From Phymatolithon calcareum (taxonomy: Eukaryota; Rhodophyta; Florideophyceae; Hapalidiales): a stretch of DNA of 64,000 nt. The stretch lies in NCBI GenBank assembly GCA_977006965.1, contig OZ345367.1, positions 186,001 through 250,000 of the forward strand. The letters run 5' to 3'. The position numbers and the translations under genes were made by a program. A model generated the notes under the pieces. It was not told the DNA's origin, did no database searches, and saw only the letters and a list, made by a program, of their open reading frames with translations. This document shows, in pieces, positions 37,422 to 47,977 of the stretch (positions are counted from its first letter, which is position 1; each line of letters opens with the position of its first letter).

Positions 37422-38843
37422 TCAGGTTCGTATCCCATGCTTGCTAGGTTGCGGTATCAACCTAACGGTAAGCAATGCGACAAGCTCCTTAGTGAAGCAA
37501 TCATCGGCCGCTGCGGCAAGGCGTCGTAGTATAGTTTGAAACATTGCTGCCTTGCGTGACTGCACCGCCTCCTGCACAGTTTCTTCCCCGATGTTATCGA
37601 CGAGAACTTGAGCTTTGTCCGCAATTTCCAAAAGTGCTTTTTCGGACACCACACCTTCTTCTAATCTCTGCTCCATTATTTGCATCATCCTCCCGGCATG
37701 TTCCTTTCCAAACAACTGCGTGACATTGCTTGAAAGAGCCTCAAGCAACGCCTGGTTTCGCGTCGGTTTCCAAAGCGGAGGGCCCGCAGCGCCCCACACA
37801 CGACCGTTCTTATTCCAGGCATCCGCAGAGGCCGCAGATTTTAAGTGAAGCGGGCCATAGGTAGGATAGTTAGTACCGACATGGGAACCGGCGCCATTCA
37901 AGTTAGAGAGCGAGGCTGGTTTTGAGGTGAGCGATTCCGGTAACATGACACCGAACATAAGGGCGAACATGAACATGGTTGTGACGATTGCACCGGCCTT
38001 CTTCGGTTTCGAGGTCGCCATGGACGCAGCGCCAATGGGGGTGGAGATAGAGTTTGCAACGGAATTAAAGCGGGCGGCCGTAGCTTCCTTCAGGGTTTTC
38101 AGTTCCTGCATAGCAACGTCAAATCTACGCTTTAAATCTTCATAGCTCCTCGCCAGTTCGTTCTTCTCCTTCTCTGTCCGCTCGAGACCTTCCTCAAGAC
38201 AACGAGCGTACTCGCGACGACGAATGCGAGACACGTAAGCAGAGTCACGATTTTTCTGGAGACGTTTCTGATACTTCCGATGCGAGACTTTCTCCGGTGC
38301 ATCATCTTCATCTTCACCGTCCGAGCAAGACGAGCCGTCTGTACCCTTCTGACGTTTCGCGTTACCATTACTATTTTTGGAAGAACTCTTACGCTTTCTA
38401 TCAGAGGCCTTGTCGTTAGCATACTGCTCCGCCTTACGTTTCGCAAGTTCAACGGCCGACAAGCTGGTGGTGAGGTCCGAAGCAGTGGAGGAGAGCGAGG
38501 TCGTGGGTGGAAGTTCCTCATGGTTTTGGCTAGAGCTGCCCGAGAAGCCCCGTTGGGAGAAAAATTCGTCGTCCACACTACCACCACCAACGGGGGACGG
38601 GTTATCGGGCGGGGTTGGAATGGACAGAAGATCGTCGGAGAACGAGGCAGGCTCGTCCTTCGGAGCTAGGTTCACCGAGGGCAAGGTGACCGGTAGGGGG
38701 TCCGGCGCAACTTCGAGTTGCTGTTCATGAAAATGAAGCGGGGACATGGCAAAACCATCGTCAAGCGCTGGTAACGCGTTGGTGGGGTCGAACAGGTCAA
38801 GGGCCGGGAGGTCATTATCGTTCTCCCAGAAAATGTCGGCCAT
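37422..38843 (-). CDS. membrane-tethered bZIP transcription factor
   Basis: 473 aa, ATG at 38843. The N-terminus (1-130) is acidic and Ser/Pro/Asp-rich, like an activation domain. The basic region at about 188-211 has the N-x7-R spacing (K-N-R-D-S-A-Y-V-S-R-I-R-R-R-E-Y) and is followed by a leucine-zipper helix to about 255. A single transmembrane helix lies at about 283-301 (A-G-A-I-V-T-T-M-F-M-F-A-L-M-F-G-V-M), then a roughly 170-aa C-terminal part with Asn-linked sequons and a helical end. This is the layout of ATF6 and plant bZIP17/28: ER-anchored factors released by site-1/site-2 proteolysis in ER stress. A canonical R-R-x-L S1P site is not obvious. An ER-stress role is inference; a SIL1 gene lies 7 kb away. 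Confidence 0.85.
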   Translation of the reverse strand: MADIFWENDNDLPALDLFDPTNALPALDDGFAMSPLHFHEQQLEVAPDPLPVTLPSVNLAPKDEPASFSDDLLSIPTPPDNPSPVGGGSVDDEFFSQRGFSGSSSQNHEELPPTTSLSSTASDLTTSLSAVELAKRKAEQYANDKASDRKRKSSSKNSNGNAKRQKGTDGSSCSDGEDEDDAPEKVSHRKYQKRLQKNRDSAYVSRIRRREYARCLEEGLERTEKEKNELARSYEDLKRRFDVAMQELKTLKEATAARFNSVANSISTPIGAASMATSKPKKAGAIVTTMFMFALMFGVMLPESLTSKPASLSNLNGAGSHVGTNYPTYGPLHLKSAASADAWNKNGRVWGAAGPPLWKPTRNQALLEALSSNVTQLFGKEHAGRMMQIMEQRLEEGVVSEKALLEIADKAQVLVDNIGEETVQEAVQSRKAAMFQTILRRLAAAADDCFTKELVALLTVRLIPQPSKHGIRT

Positions 38844-39610
38844 GGCGGGAGCGCGGAGTGGCAGACTAGAGAAGAGGAGGTCGGTGTCGTTCCAGGCCGG
38901 GCGTCAGGTGGAGGTTGTGGTGGGGCGTAAATTATAGAGGCAAGCTGGCCGTAGAGGGCGCAGACCGCCTCGCTGTCCAGGGACAGTCTGTCGCCGGCAT
39001 CGCTGTCTGAGAAAATATGTCCAATCATCAAAATTGCTGTGGACCCGGCAAATCAAGTAGAATACCCATAGAAATTTCCAAAATTCTAGAATGGATGTTA
39101 GGAGAGGTCACGTGTGGTGGTCCGATTGGTGGATGCGACGAAATACATTGTTGGAAACAGCCTGCAGGTGTAGCGATCGATCACCTCATCATTGGAGATT
39201 CCAAGGATCATGGAAAAAATAAATAAAAATAAATATTTGCGCAGGCTCATTACAGTTCTGATCTTGGAGCCCTTTTCATAAAATATGGGTTTATGAAATA
39301 ATACCGTTATCAAACGAGCAACGGATCACGGAGGCAAGAGAGATCTCAGAAAATCAATGAATTTTTTTGAATCAACGATGATACCATAACGCAGAGGCTA
39401 CCACCAATGGTGCAAGGTAGGGCAGAACAAGCTCCCAGCGCAGTGCCAACCAGAGCATGAGAGTGGTGCTTGCACAAAAAGAATGCTTCTGTTACGAACC
39501 GACTTCTATCCTCGCCACAGTGCGGCAGTGCGACCAACTGCCTGCTACAGGAAAGATCGTTCGAAGATTTTTGTTTACAGGAAATGATCTAACACAAACT
39601 GAATTTCCGA

Positions 39611-39675
39611 CTGCTGTATGTCGTCCATGTCCGCCTCCAACGACGGTGGGAGGCGGACAAGGACAAAGACGACAG
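39611..39675. repeat. 65-bp inverted repeat
   Basis: CTG-TGTCGTC-x-TGTCCGCCTCC pairs with GGAGGCGGACA-GGACAAAGACGACAG around a roughly 10-nt loop, with several mismatches and bulges. Confidence 0.85.
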
Positions 39676-40317
39676 TTTTTCATTCACGCACTTCGGCGAA
39701 AAACTTGAGGCATTGCAAAGTACGACTGCTGGATTTGTCCCGGAAAAGCAACTCCAGCGGTAACTGCGTTCGTCTCAAAATGCTCTCATGGAAAGTCGCA
39801 TCTCTCCGTTTGTGCTCCCTCAGCCTACTCAGCTCGCACCCGGTTGGTCGCAGTTTTGTTTGGCAACCTTGAGGAAATCCGGGCGACATTTGTGTGGTCC
39901 CCCACCGCAGGGAAACGCGCACCGGACACGTAGGCGGTAACTGATCCGCGGACGTGCTCTCGAAGAGGCGATGGAGTTGCTGTCGGGACAGACAAGGAGC
40001 ATCGTACGTGGACCGCCCAATCTTACAGTGGAACTGTCGAGGAATGCGACCACCGGATTGAGGAGATACATTATGCGCTTTCGCAACCGCATGTAAACGC
40101 TGTCCCGCTACATCGCACTCTTGTACCTCATTTTGACGGTGCATTCCCTCCTTCGTTCTCATAGCTGCGGTTATTCCACTGATTGACAGTAACAGACACA
40201 ACCTTCGCGGCAAGACAGCAATTCGGACCACTGTGGACTTGGATGGACGATTCTACAGCCATGACACATTTGCTCTCGAAGCCATGACGCAGGCGAGTGT
40301 CAATCTTGTCGATGAAA

Positions 40318-40353
40318 TCTGCGATAAAGCGAATATATTCGCTTTATCGCAGA
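40318..40353. repeat. perfect 36-bp palindrome
   Basis: TCTGCGATAAAGCGAATA meets its exact complement with no spacer. It is the longest perfect palindrome in the window. Confidence 0.96.
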
Positions 40354-40808
40354 GAGTGGAGCGTATGCCAATATATTGGGATATGCTCTCCTCTCTTTTT
40401 CCTCTCACACTGCGGATGTATCGATACAGTAACAAAGTAATGTTCAAATGCCGTTCACTTTGTGGCCGTCCGATATCTAACCTCTCACTGTATGTTCACT
40501 TGCTGTTCATCAAGTGAACCCGTACAGATAATGACCGATACTAGTCTAATTATTTCACCGAGAGTGCACCACTGCGGGCACACTCTCTGTAGTTTGAATA
40601 CTTAAGCAAAACAACCTTCTCCAGCAGACGGAACTAAGCAATAAATTCAGCATGAAGTAACTTCAACTAAAGACAACAACAGTTTTGAAAAAACACCATC
40701 CACTGGTTACAGCAGACTGAGGTTATCTAAATCCAAGTACTTGCAGTTTTCAATTCTAAAAACCGAGAGCTGGTATGCGAGTCGTCTTGCCGGACTAGTA
40801 TTGCAACT

Positions 40809-40836
40809 CATGCTACCAGGTTGGCCTGGTAGCATG
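40809..40836. repeat. perfect 12-bp stem, 4-nt loop
   Basis: CATGCTACCAGG, loop TTGG, CCTGGTAGCATG. In RNA this is a compact stem-loop. Confidence 0.93.
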
Positions 40837-40954
40837 AATAGCTGAGCATCTTCCACTCTGTATTCTTCCGCGTACATTTGCGAGAGCTCATTGAACGGAA
40901 CATCATGCTATGGAAGAAGAGATGGCGAAAGAAACCGCTCGAAGCACTCATATT

Positions 40955-41017
40955 CGTGAACAATGAGGGGCTGTTTGAAAACATCCCAGGTTAGCGTTTT
41001 CTGCAATAAAAGAAAGA
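40955..41017 (+). mobile_element. 3'-tail fragment of the zinc-knuckle retroelement family
   Basis: GAACAATGAGG..., then GGTTAGCGTTTTCTGCAA followed by TAAAAGAAAGAAAGAGA, matches the last 60 bp of the copy ending at 59725, including the (GAAA)n tail. It is a severely truncated insertion. Confidence 0.6.
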
Positions 41018-41814
41018 AAGAGATGGCGAAAAAAACGGTTTATCTTGAAAGTACCGTATGAAGCATTTGCCAGAAATTCCTATTTTGTCCATCTCTCTGA
41101 GACAACGAGGTCGAAGTGACTTTTCCCGGGAGCGAACAATGATGCTGTCATGAGCGAATGAACAGCTGTCAAGCATCAGTATTACGCAAGCGATTTGTTC
41201 TTGCCATTTTGAGAGCACCGCGCTACATGACATGAACGCCTTTCGCCGTCTATGAATAACTAACTGAGGAGCGTTTGCCATGGTTCAACCTGTGCAGCGC
41301 GTTGTGAGCGTCTTCTGGATGAAGAGTCAGACGAGAAAGTTGCGCAAATCTTCGATGGACGCTGCGTCGTATGCATGCATATGACGCTCTGCCTTTTCCC
41401 CTGATCGAACGACCGCATTCGTTCGTATACCACGAGTTAGATTTTCTGTTTGTCAGAGAATCGTACACTCTGTGCAGCGCGCTTCCAACATGTTCGGCAT
41501 TTAAGTAGCTTGAAGGGGGGTCTGGACTTCAGCGCGTGAAAGCAAGCACAAACTTTAGGTTGCAGTACATATTGAATGCATTCGATCGTTCTTCGCTGAG
41601 CGAGGCTTTCAAAGCTTGCCAAGTGATTTTCTCTGCCGACGCTCTTTTCCATGGACTCCGTGATGGTGTGCATGGACCCAGTCCGTCCAGGCGCTTTTCC
41701 AAGGTATACTGGCAGTCAAGTTACTGGGCCACGTTGCTTTGTGAACCGCGAGCCTAATCCCACAGATACATTTGGTCAATAAATGACCGTCAGCATTGCG
41801 GCAGGAGGCAGTCC
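41018..41814. other. intergenic region, possibly more decayed retroelement
   Basis: Minus-strand frames (41250-41468, 41437-41673) lie downstream, in element sense, of the retroelement copy at 41815-42364 but show no motif I can name. No other feature is seen. Confidence 0.35.
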
Positions 41815-42364
41815 ATTCTTTTTTATTGTGGAAGGCGCTAATTTTGAATTAACTCCTGAACTTTCCCCCGAGTAAGTTCTCATTGTTCAAAAATTTGAGC
41901 ATCTCTCTGGGTTTTGCATGCAAAAATCTTTTACAGTTTTTGCCACTAGCTCTCCCAATGAATTGCCGCCGAGAAACAGCCCGACCAGAACAGTGTAAGA
42001 TTAGGTACTGCACTGTGTCCTTGAATCAGACGGGCATATCAGCAGTCTCATTTGTCGGCACGCCACAGTGACTCTTTTTTCAAATGCCTTCTATGAGAAT
42101 CTTGTGTAACATGGTTTGTTCCATGAGATTCCATAGTCTCCGCACTATTTCCCCAAACATCCGCGGTTGCTCGTCGAGCGCGTCTATGCAGCTCCTGCCG
42201 TCCGTGTAACATCGGATGGTACTGTCACGTGATATCGGCAGAGTTGACACTGCCTGAAACGCTTGCAGACAGTCGTTTGCAGAGTATCCAAATGCACAAG
42301 CGAAAAACGAGAGACTTAAACAGGCTGTAGGGTTTTGACAAAATGTTATCGCACGGGGAATCAA
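41815..42364 (-). mobile_element. decayed retroelement 3' part with RNase H-like segment
   Basis: A minus-strand frame at 42080-42364 has S-A-N-D-C-L-Q-A-F-Q-A-V and I-R-C-Y-T-D-G-R-S-C-I-D-A-L, which fits the middle of an RNase H domain (the conserved D in Y-T-D). Further downstream, in element sense, 42060-41870 matches the R-R-Q-F-I-G and N-N-E-N-L-L region of the copy at 12016-12291 but with frameshifts. The family is therefore a non-LTR element with RNase H before a C-terminal zinc knuckle. Confidence 0.65.
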
Positions 42365-42502
42365 AGTGTTGAGTCGAAGTGAGGTTTTACATGAAGTAAA
42401 TCAATAGGAGGTTATCATGACCCATTACGTTATGCTCACTGCGTAATTTATTCGAAAAAAGTGACTCGACTTGATCTGACTCCAGGGACTAGCTCAAGTC
42501 CA

Positions 42503-42583
42503 GTCAAAATTGAAACTTCAATGTGGGTCTCCAAATGCGAAAGTTAAGCATTTGGAGACCCTCATTGAAGTTTCGATTTTGAC
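42503..42583. repeat. 81-bp nearly perfect hairpin, miRNA-precursor-like
   Basis: GTCAAAATTGAAACTTCAAT, then GGGTCTCCAAATGC, pairs along 36 nt with only two mismatches. The loop is about 9 nt (GAAAGTTAA). It has the size and shape of a small-RNA precursor, but its near-perfect pairing also fits an endogenous siRNA hairpin. Confidence 0.95.
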
Positions 42584-42688
42584 AATGACGATTCCATCGT
42601 TAAAGTGCCACCGTTGCTTTCCTGTCTGAGCGGACCCTATTCTTTGAGCTCTATCCAACCACATCTGCCCTTGCAGCGTCTGAAAAGG

Positions 42689-42726
42689 GGAGTACAGTCT
42701 TACTTTATAAAGTAAAACTGTGCTCC
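42689..42726. repeat. 38-bp palindrome, two mismatches
   Basis: GGAG-ACAGT-TTACTTTA meets its complement without a spacer. Confidence 0.9.
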
Positions 42727-43902
42727 ACATCGTTTGTGCCTTTCCGTCCCGTCGTCAGGGTCGGTTTAGAGCCAATCAACCAGCTCTCACTCGAAACGAC
42801 TCATTGAGCACACTGCCGCTGTAGAGACCACTAGGCCATAAGATGTGTGCCCCTGGACCAGGGACATGTGCGGACCTATGATCTACCCTATATCAAGGAT
42901 GTGTATCCCTACAGCCGCAGGTGCTCTGTGGCGATGTGCTGTATCATACAGCTGTACGATGTATGATACTCGTAGGGCCCATATTAGACTGTGCACCAAT
43001 GGTAGACATACAAGTGACCTTCGTGTGCAGAATTACACGTCGCAAGTGTACGATTTTCGGCATAAATACCGCGCCCATGCTCGCACCCTTGAGTAGTTTT
43101 TGGTATCTTTACGCTCGGATGGTGCCTGCTCCGTGAAGCTTTGCTGAGAGCCGGCGTTGCCGATTGCAACCTAGCAATCCATCCAAGCCGTCGTTGACGG
43201 CAATTTTTATTTTATCCCCCTATCGTTCCCAACATCCTTTCCCCTTTCTAGACGAGCGGCGAGGTCGGTTTTGCCCCTTCCGTTGCGTGGTTGTTCTCTT
43301 CTGATGCCCAAGCTGTGTGGTCAAGATGCCGAAAGTGTCGATGGCCATCGCGGAACGAGTGTGGCACGCCCCTGGGTGAGGGCTGGCAGTGCCATGCAGG
43401 GGCAAGGTGTTGTGAGTTGTGGCGCAGAGTTCTGGTGATAGTCGTCTCGGAAATGCGAACCTTAGCTGCGGAATTTTCAAACATGTATACTCCGAATGAG
43501 TGTACAGCGCCACTCCCTGCTGTCGAGATGCAGTTGTTTTCGAGACGTCTGTACCATTGATTGTGAAGAATACTAACATAACTGTCCCGTCCAGCGTTAG
43601 CGTTCGACATCCAGCTTAGCCTAATCTGGTCGCCCAGTTAAGCTACGGGTTGGATTTAGGGCCCATTGAAATGTAAAAGCTACCGATGTCATTCCTTGGG
43701 CGCGATTCTGATCTTAAGTTTAAATTTCCGCACAAAACTCAAATTTATAAAGTTAAGACCGTGTTGCCGTCCATGAGACTATTAGCAGCATCACCTGAAG
43801 CTTTACCATGAGGGGAATAAAAGCATGTCGCCTTGCCGTTATCGACCCGTGCAAAATTTTAGATACCAAAGTCATTCCACACTTCACGTTGTTACGCACT
43901 AC

Positions 43903-45046
43903 TCAAATAATCTGTTCCAATTCTCTAGCATAATCCAACGATCGCTTGATAAGATCCACACTCGGTACCTGTTCCATCGACGGAACTCCATCAGAGTCCG
44001 GGGCGAAGAAGATAGTATCACCAACCACACGCCATCCCCTCTCATCACAGAATGCAACAAGATCACCCTTGCTCGCAAGCGACAACAGCTTTGCAGCAGC
44101 GTCAACTGAAATAGATTCATATGCCTTTTCCGCGCACGCCGCGATTTTCTCGCGCATCGAAAACATCAGCATGTCGAGAAAGAAGTTGAAGGATGGGTCC
44201 GGTGCCGCTGCGCGCGCAGATGTGATTCTCGAATACGACCCTTCCATCAGATACTGTTCGAGCGTAAGCGCGTAGTTGATGTACGCATCGGAGCGCGCGT
44301 TCGCAGGCACCAATTCTAATTCGGTGTGGAATTCACCGATACGGTTTTGCGCGAGAAGGCGCATGAGATTCAGACCGAGGATCAGGTTCTGTCGCGGAGA
44401 CACCGGTAGCACGCCTGCATAGTCGACGTAGTACGTCTTCACGCGCGACACGTGCCTCTCAAAGCCCTCTTCGTCCTCCTGACGTACGCTTAGCAGTGTT
44501 GCCAGCTCATACACATTTTGTGCATGTTGGATGTCGCTGCGCGGGGAACGTGGTTCGCGAACGGTTCGTTAGAGCTGAGGTGCACAGGACCAATATATGG
44601 TCGATCTTCAATAAGTTGTCCACGCAATTTGACCACATACCTTAAAGTTGAGTCCGTGAGTGCTGCTGTTGGTTGAAGCCCAGGCAGTTTCGTCAGTTCA
44701 ATCTGCGTCGAAGAAGATAGATATACAAGAAAAGAACAGAGTTGTGGATGCAAAGAAACGAAATAGGGAATTAGTGCCCGAGTTCAACAGAGTGCAAACG
44801 CATAGGCTCCGTGGCAATTTCGATTGCATAACGTGAACGCGCACAGTGAAAGAAGAGCTCTTTTCTTACCTTCAGTTGATTGATCATGTCGGCGCATTCT
44901 GCCGGGGATGTGTTCTTCTTTGTGATTTCATTCTCCACTGCGGCAATCCGGTTTGACATCTGGGCACCCATTGCGGTTTCCTCGTTACCACTCTCCGAAT
45001 TCGCAGAAAACAGTCCTAATACGTTCGGGAGAAACGGAATCTGCAT
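43903..45046 (-). CDS. RPN12: 26S proteasome regulatory subunit RPN12 (PSMD8)
   Basis: Three exons on the minus strand: 45046-44870, 44702-44641 and 44536-43903, with introns GTAAGA...GACGCAG and GTATGT...GCGCAG; 290 aa. The third exon carries the diagnostic core: Y-Y-V-D-Y, Q-N-L-I-L-G-L-N-L-M-R-L-L-A-Q-N-R-I-G-E-F-H-T-E-L-E, S-L/T-L-E-Q-Y-L-M-E-G-S-Y, and the PCI/CSN8-type end with R-G-W-R-V-V-G-D and Y-A-R-E-L-E-Q-I-I. RPN12 is the last subunit to join the proteasome lid and contacts RPN3, which is encoded 3 kb away. The start at 45046 gives a 25-residue extension without similarity; the ATG at 44971 (M-G-A-Q-M-S-N-R) may be the true start. Divergent from SIL1. Confidence 0.92.
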
Positions 45047-45470
45047 CCGAAAAGGCCTCGCTCTTACTTCTTGTTTAGGTCAAGGCACCAATTTTCCCCA
45101 GAGGTTTCAAACGAGACCCAGATTTCGGCACAAAATGTTGTTAAAACGGTGATTCTTGCATTCCAGCATGCTTGGTATTGCCATGAGCAGTGTCCGAAAG
45201 TATTTCAAAATGAGTAAAAATATTTCAATACGTTTTGAAATATTTCACAACATATTTCATGAATTTCAGCGCATCTACCGAAGTCAGTCAAAACCCACGT
45301 ATGGCCCCAGAAATGACTGAGCGATTCGCGGAGGAGTACCGCATGAGGATTAACACAGTCATCTTCCTTGTTTTTCCGACTACATTGACTCCGTCATGCG
45401 AAAGTGACCATGCCCAATACTGTCTCCATCCCAGTTATTTCGTTAACTCAAGCGGTCGATAGGAAAAGTC
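45047..45470. promoter_or_regulatory. bidirectional promoter region of RPN12 and SIL1
   Basis: 424 bp between two divergent genes. It contains four TATTTCA-type repeats around 45200-45260, two of which form the inverted repeat AAATATTTCAA-N6-TTGAAATATTT at 45218-45245. The element could be a symmetrical factor-binding site serving both genes; this is inference. Confidence 0.5.
45218..45245. repeat. 11-bp inverted repeat in shared promoter
   Basis: AAATATTTCAA and its perfect complement are separated by 6 nt (TACGTT). Such dyads are typical operator-like sites, and its location between divergent genes is suggestive. Confidence 0.85.
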
Positions 45471-46601
45471 ATGGCTTTGAAGTTGTGGCGTACTGTACTT
45501 TTTGTTGCTTTGCTTTATGTTGGCGCTGCCTGGGCCTCTGCCGCAGTAAGTGCAATTGAAATTAATGCGTGCGATGCAAACGAGGGGCAATGCGCAGCAG
45601 CTAAAGCGTCTGGGGGATCAAAAACATCTGCTGATGAAGTGCTCGATGAGGCTGCTCGTCTTCAGGAAATGACTGCCGAAAAATTGCAAAAAGAGAATGC
45701 AATTGCTGACCCGGACATCGAGAATGAGCGTACGCCCGGCAAAAAAGGTGACGCTTTTAATAACGTGTTTACCTCTGCTTTTCGTCAATGGATCGCGAGC
45801 GATAGAAGGCCGAGCGACACCGTAAAAGGATTGAACCCGGCGACGAAAAGAGCTATTGAAGAAGTGCAGCGCCGGAAAGGGGGAGCTAGACAGGAAGGAG
45901 ACAGTGCGGCGTCGCGGAAACTGGAAAAACTGTCCGATCTTGAGGAAGGCATGGGCGAGAGCGAGGTAGTCATGCTCGAGAATGCAATTCTTCGACTGCC
46001 GAATAGCGCTGGGGATGACATGATGAAGGACCTGGACTTAATTGAGTACTTGTGCCATTCGGGCGACAATGGGAATCACCTTGAAGGCATTGGCGGAGTC
46101 GGCATCCTGCTGCATTTGATCCAATCCGAATCGAACCAAGCAGCCCATGTGCTCGCCGTGAAGGCTTTAGCGACTTGTGCACAGAACAATCCAACTGTTT
46201 TTAACCGCGCGGTCTCCGACGGGGCCGTCAACACTCTTGTGGTACTGGCGGACGAAACGGACAATGTTCCGATGAGAGCGAGCGCGTTGCGTGCGCTTGT
46301 ATCATTACGCGAAAGCGATGCGGTGGAGGGCATTCTTCTCGAGCAACAGGACCGCCTCTTACGGATTATTAAGCGGTCTATGGAGCTCGGTGTGGACGGG
46401 AAAGATGAACGGCGGAGTGTACTGCGCGGGCTTGCACTTGTCGAGCCTTTTTTGAAGAGCAATGCATCTCTTTGGGTTTCCGCTGTGCGCAATGCGGGCA
46501 TTATTGCGTGGTGCGTCAGAGCAATTTCTAATCCTGATGCGGACGTCCGGGAGAGTGCCGCACTTCTTGTCAAGGCAGTGGAAAATTACACAGGGCTATG
46601 A
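45471..46601 (+). CDS. ER Hsp70 nucleotide-exchange factor, SIL1/Fes1 family
   Basis: 376 aa. It has a signal peptide at 1-24 (L-W-R-T-V-L-F-V-A-L-L-Y-V-G-A-A-W-A-S-A). The N-terminal 150 residues are charged and helical. From about 165 the armadillo-like Fes1/SIL1 core is visible: A-G-D-D-M-M-K-D-L-D-L-I-E-Y-L-C, G-G-V-G-I-L-L-H-L-I-Q-S, A-A-H-V-L-A-V-K-A-L-A-T-C-A-Q-N-N-P, S-D-G-A-V-N-T-L-V-V-L, and A-S-A-L-R-A-L-V-S-L-R. This family releases ADP from Hsp70; the signal peptide points to the ER form acting on BiP. The C-terminus (N-Y-T-G-L) lacks an HDEL-type retention signal, although other SIL1 proteins have one. Single exon, divergent from RPN12. Confidence 0.85.
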   Translation: MALKLWRTVLFVALLYVGAAWASAAVSAIEINACDANEGQCAAAKASGGSKTSADEVLDEAARLQEMTAEKLQKENAIADPDIENERTPGKKGDAFNNVFTSAFRQWIASDRRPSDTVKGLNPATKRAIEEVQRRKGGARQEGDSAASRKLEKLSDLEEGMGESEVVMLENAILRLPNSAGDDMMKDLDLIEYLCHSGDNGNHLEGIGGVGILLHLIQSESNQAAHVLAVKALATCAQNNPTVFNRAVSDGAVNTLVVLADETDNVPMRASALRALVSLRESDAVEGILLEQQDRLLRIIKRSMELGVDGKDERRSVLRGLALVEPFLKSNASLWVSAVRNAGIIAWCVRAISNPDADVRESAALLVKAVENYTGL

Positions 46602-46921
46602 ATTTGCATTTGAACTATGTTCCCTCTCCCCCTTCATCCACCTATACGATACCCGAGAAGTCGATATAGACTTGCGACAACAGGGTGCATGCTCATCGGC
46701 GCAGGAAATATGGATTCTTTGTGGGCACGGAATCACAAGGATTCCTTTTAGAAAGGCCCGCTCTTTATCAGGTGCTAATCCAGACCTGACTTGCGGAACA
46801 CACCGAGCGCTAGAACAGCTCTTATCCCTAAGTTTATAATAACGAAGTCAGGACGATATACCATTTTGTTTACCCCTACATAATAATTAAACAGAGATCA
46901 AGTTAGCGCTTCATGGAGCCG
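46602..46921. other. convergent 3' intergenic region
   Basis: 320 bp between the SIL1 stop and the stop of the zinc-ribbon gene. Nothing else is recognised. Confidence 0.45.
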
Positions 46922-47497
46922 TTAATCAATTCTCTTGGCGTCAATGTCGATGGTCGCCGAAGTGGGGTCGTTCACGGAAAAATCTCCTCCATTCTCCCCG
47001 CGAACCACCTGTCCGCAATTCATGCATTGAAATGGTTGGTTTTTCAAACCTGTGACGGCAGAACCACACGACGGACACGTCCCCTGCACTAGTTGTCGGC
47101 TTAGCCACCACCGCAATACGAGGACGCCGATGATAGGGACAACGCTGAAAAACAATAGCAAGTACAGAAAGGAGTCGAAAATCCAGCCAATTCTGCCGGT
47201 GATAACGAGCCAAATCAAACCACCCCACAACACAGCCTGACCGGTCGAAGTTTGGAAAAATCGGCCGGCTGTCTGCAACGAGTCACTGGCTTTGGATTGA
47301 AATTTGTCCCAATCTCGGTTGTTATTCACTGCGCACACAGTAGGTTGTCGCTGATGTACGCATCTTCTGCGCAGCGTCCGCCATTGGGGCCTTCGTTCCA
47401 TTCGCGACGTGGTTCCTCTCGATACACCGGAATGTCGTACAAATCCGGTGGTTACGAAACATAGCGCAGGGTGTCGTGAGCGCGCCACGCGCACCAT
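46922..47497 (-). CDS. plastid-targeted two-helix membrane protein with C-terminal zinc ribbon
   Basis: 191 aa from the ATG at 47497 (MVRVARSRHPALCFVTTGFV), an Arg/Ser/Thr-rich, acid-free leader of about 55 residues typical of a plastid transit peptide. Two adjacent hydrophobic helices (about residues 88-105 and 108-130; A-V-L-W-G-G-L-I-W-L-V-I, F-L-Y-L-L-L-F-F-S-V-V-P-I-I-G-V-L-V-L) precede R-W-W-L-S-R-Q-L-V-Q-G-T. A zinc ribbon follows: C-P-S-C-G (about 142-146) and C-M-N-C-G (about 158-162). The end is acidic. Plants and algae have uncharacterised plastid proteins of this design, so I infer a thylakoid or envelope location with the ribbon facing stroma. No function is assigned. Confidence 0.75.
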   Translation of the reverse strand: MVRVARSRHPALCFVTTGFVRHSGVSRGTTSRMERRPQWRTLRRRCVHQRQPTVCAVNNNRDWDKFQSKASDSLQTAGRFFQTSTGQAVLWGGLIWLVITGRIGWIFDSFLYLLLFFSVVPIIGVLVLRWWLSRQLVQGTCPSCGSAVTGLKNQPFQCMNCGQVVRGENGGDFSVNDPTSATIDIDAKRID

Positions 47498-47977
47498 CGC
47501 GACCAGCTTCAATGCGTTCCGTCAAACCGAGCGCGAAGTGCTGCGCGACTTTCACATCCGTCCAGGACGGAATACTACTGCCCCTAGGGCGAGCGAAGGG
47601 CGAGAAGGGAATATCCTCGGAGATATGAACTTACCTGAGATCGACAATCTGGTCGTCAGACGATGAACATGAATGGTCAGAGTCATTTTGCTCTTGCGAA
47701 GTTAAAAAATGGCTTTTTGAGCAAATTTGTTTAAGTTTCGGATTTCAAAATTTTAAAATAACTGGAAATATTTTCAAACTTACGAATTTTTTAACAAAGG
47801 CTGGAAGCACGCGGAACTCCAGACTGGACCGAATCATCGGTTATCGTCTTTTTCCCACCTTCTTTCGCTGCAGCAAGTGTAGTCAGTACCTTCGACCAAG
47901 ATCGACATCAAGCCTTTATCCAATTTGTTCTTGTGCATCAGAGTCTGAGCTTTTCAGCTCAGTACCACATTTTTTGA
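47498..47977. promoter_or_regulatory. bidirectional promoter region of zinc-ribbon protein and RPN3 genes
   Basis: 480 bp between divergent starts. The half near RPN3 (47690-47800) is AT-rich and contains GGAAATATTTTCAAA, resembling the TTTCAA/AAATATTT elements in the RPN12/SIL1 promoter. A pyrimidine-rich stretch precedes the RPN3 ATG. Confidence 0.45.

Larger units (their letters stand above)
38844..40954. other. long intergenic region
   Basis: Contains the bZIP promoter, three inverted repeats (39611, 40318, 40809) and no defended gene. A minus-strand frame at 39680-40231 (GTG start, hydrophobic first 20 residues) is open for 183 codons but resembles nothing known. Confidence 0.4.
42365..43902. 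other. intergenic region
   Basis: Contains hairpins at 42503-42583 and 42689-42726. Short frames near 43220-43610 are open on both strands without family features. No gene is claimed. Confidence 0.4.

Noticed and set aside
39680-40231. 183-codon minus-strand ORF with hydrophobic start
   Set aside because: It has a GTG start, no motif, and overlaps the region of an inverted repeat; not enough to call a gene.
43220-43610. Overlapping 119-120 codon minus-strand ORFs
   Set aside because: Two phases are open at once without similarity to anything, so chance openness in locally GC-rich DNA is the simpler reading.
44971-45046. Signal peptide on RPN12 from the first ATG
   Set aside because: The extension MQIPFLPNVLGLF is hydrophobic, but a secreted lid subunit makes no sense. 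It is more likely untranslated leader, with the start at 44971.
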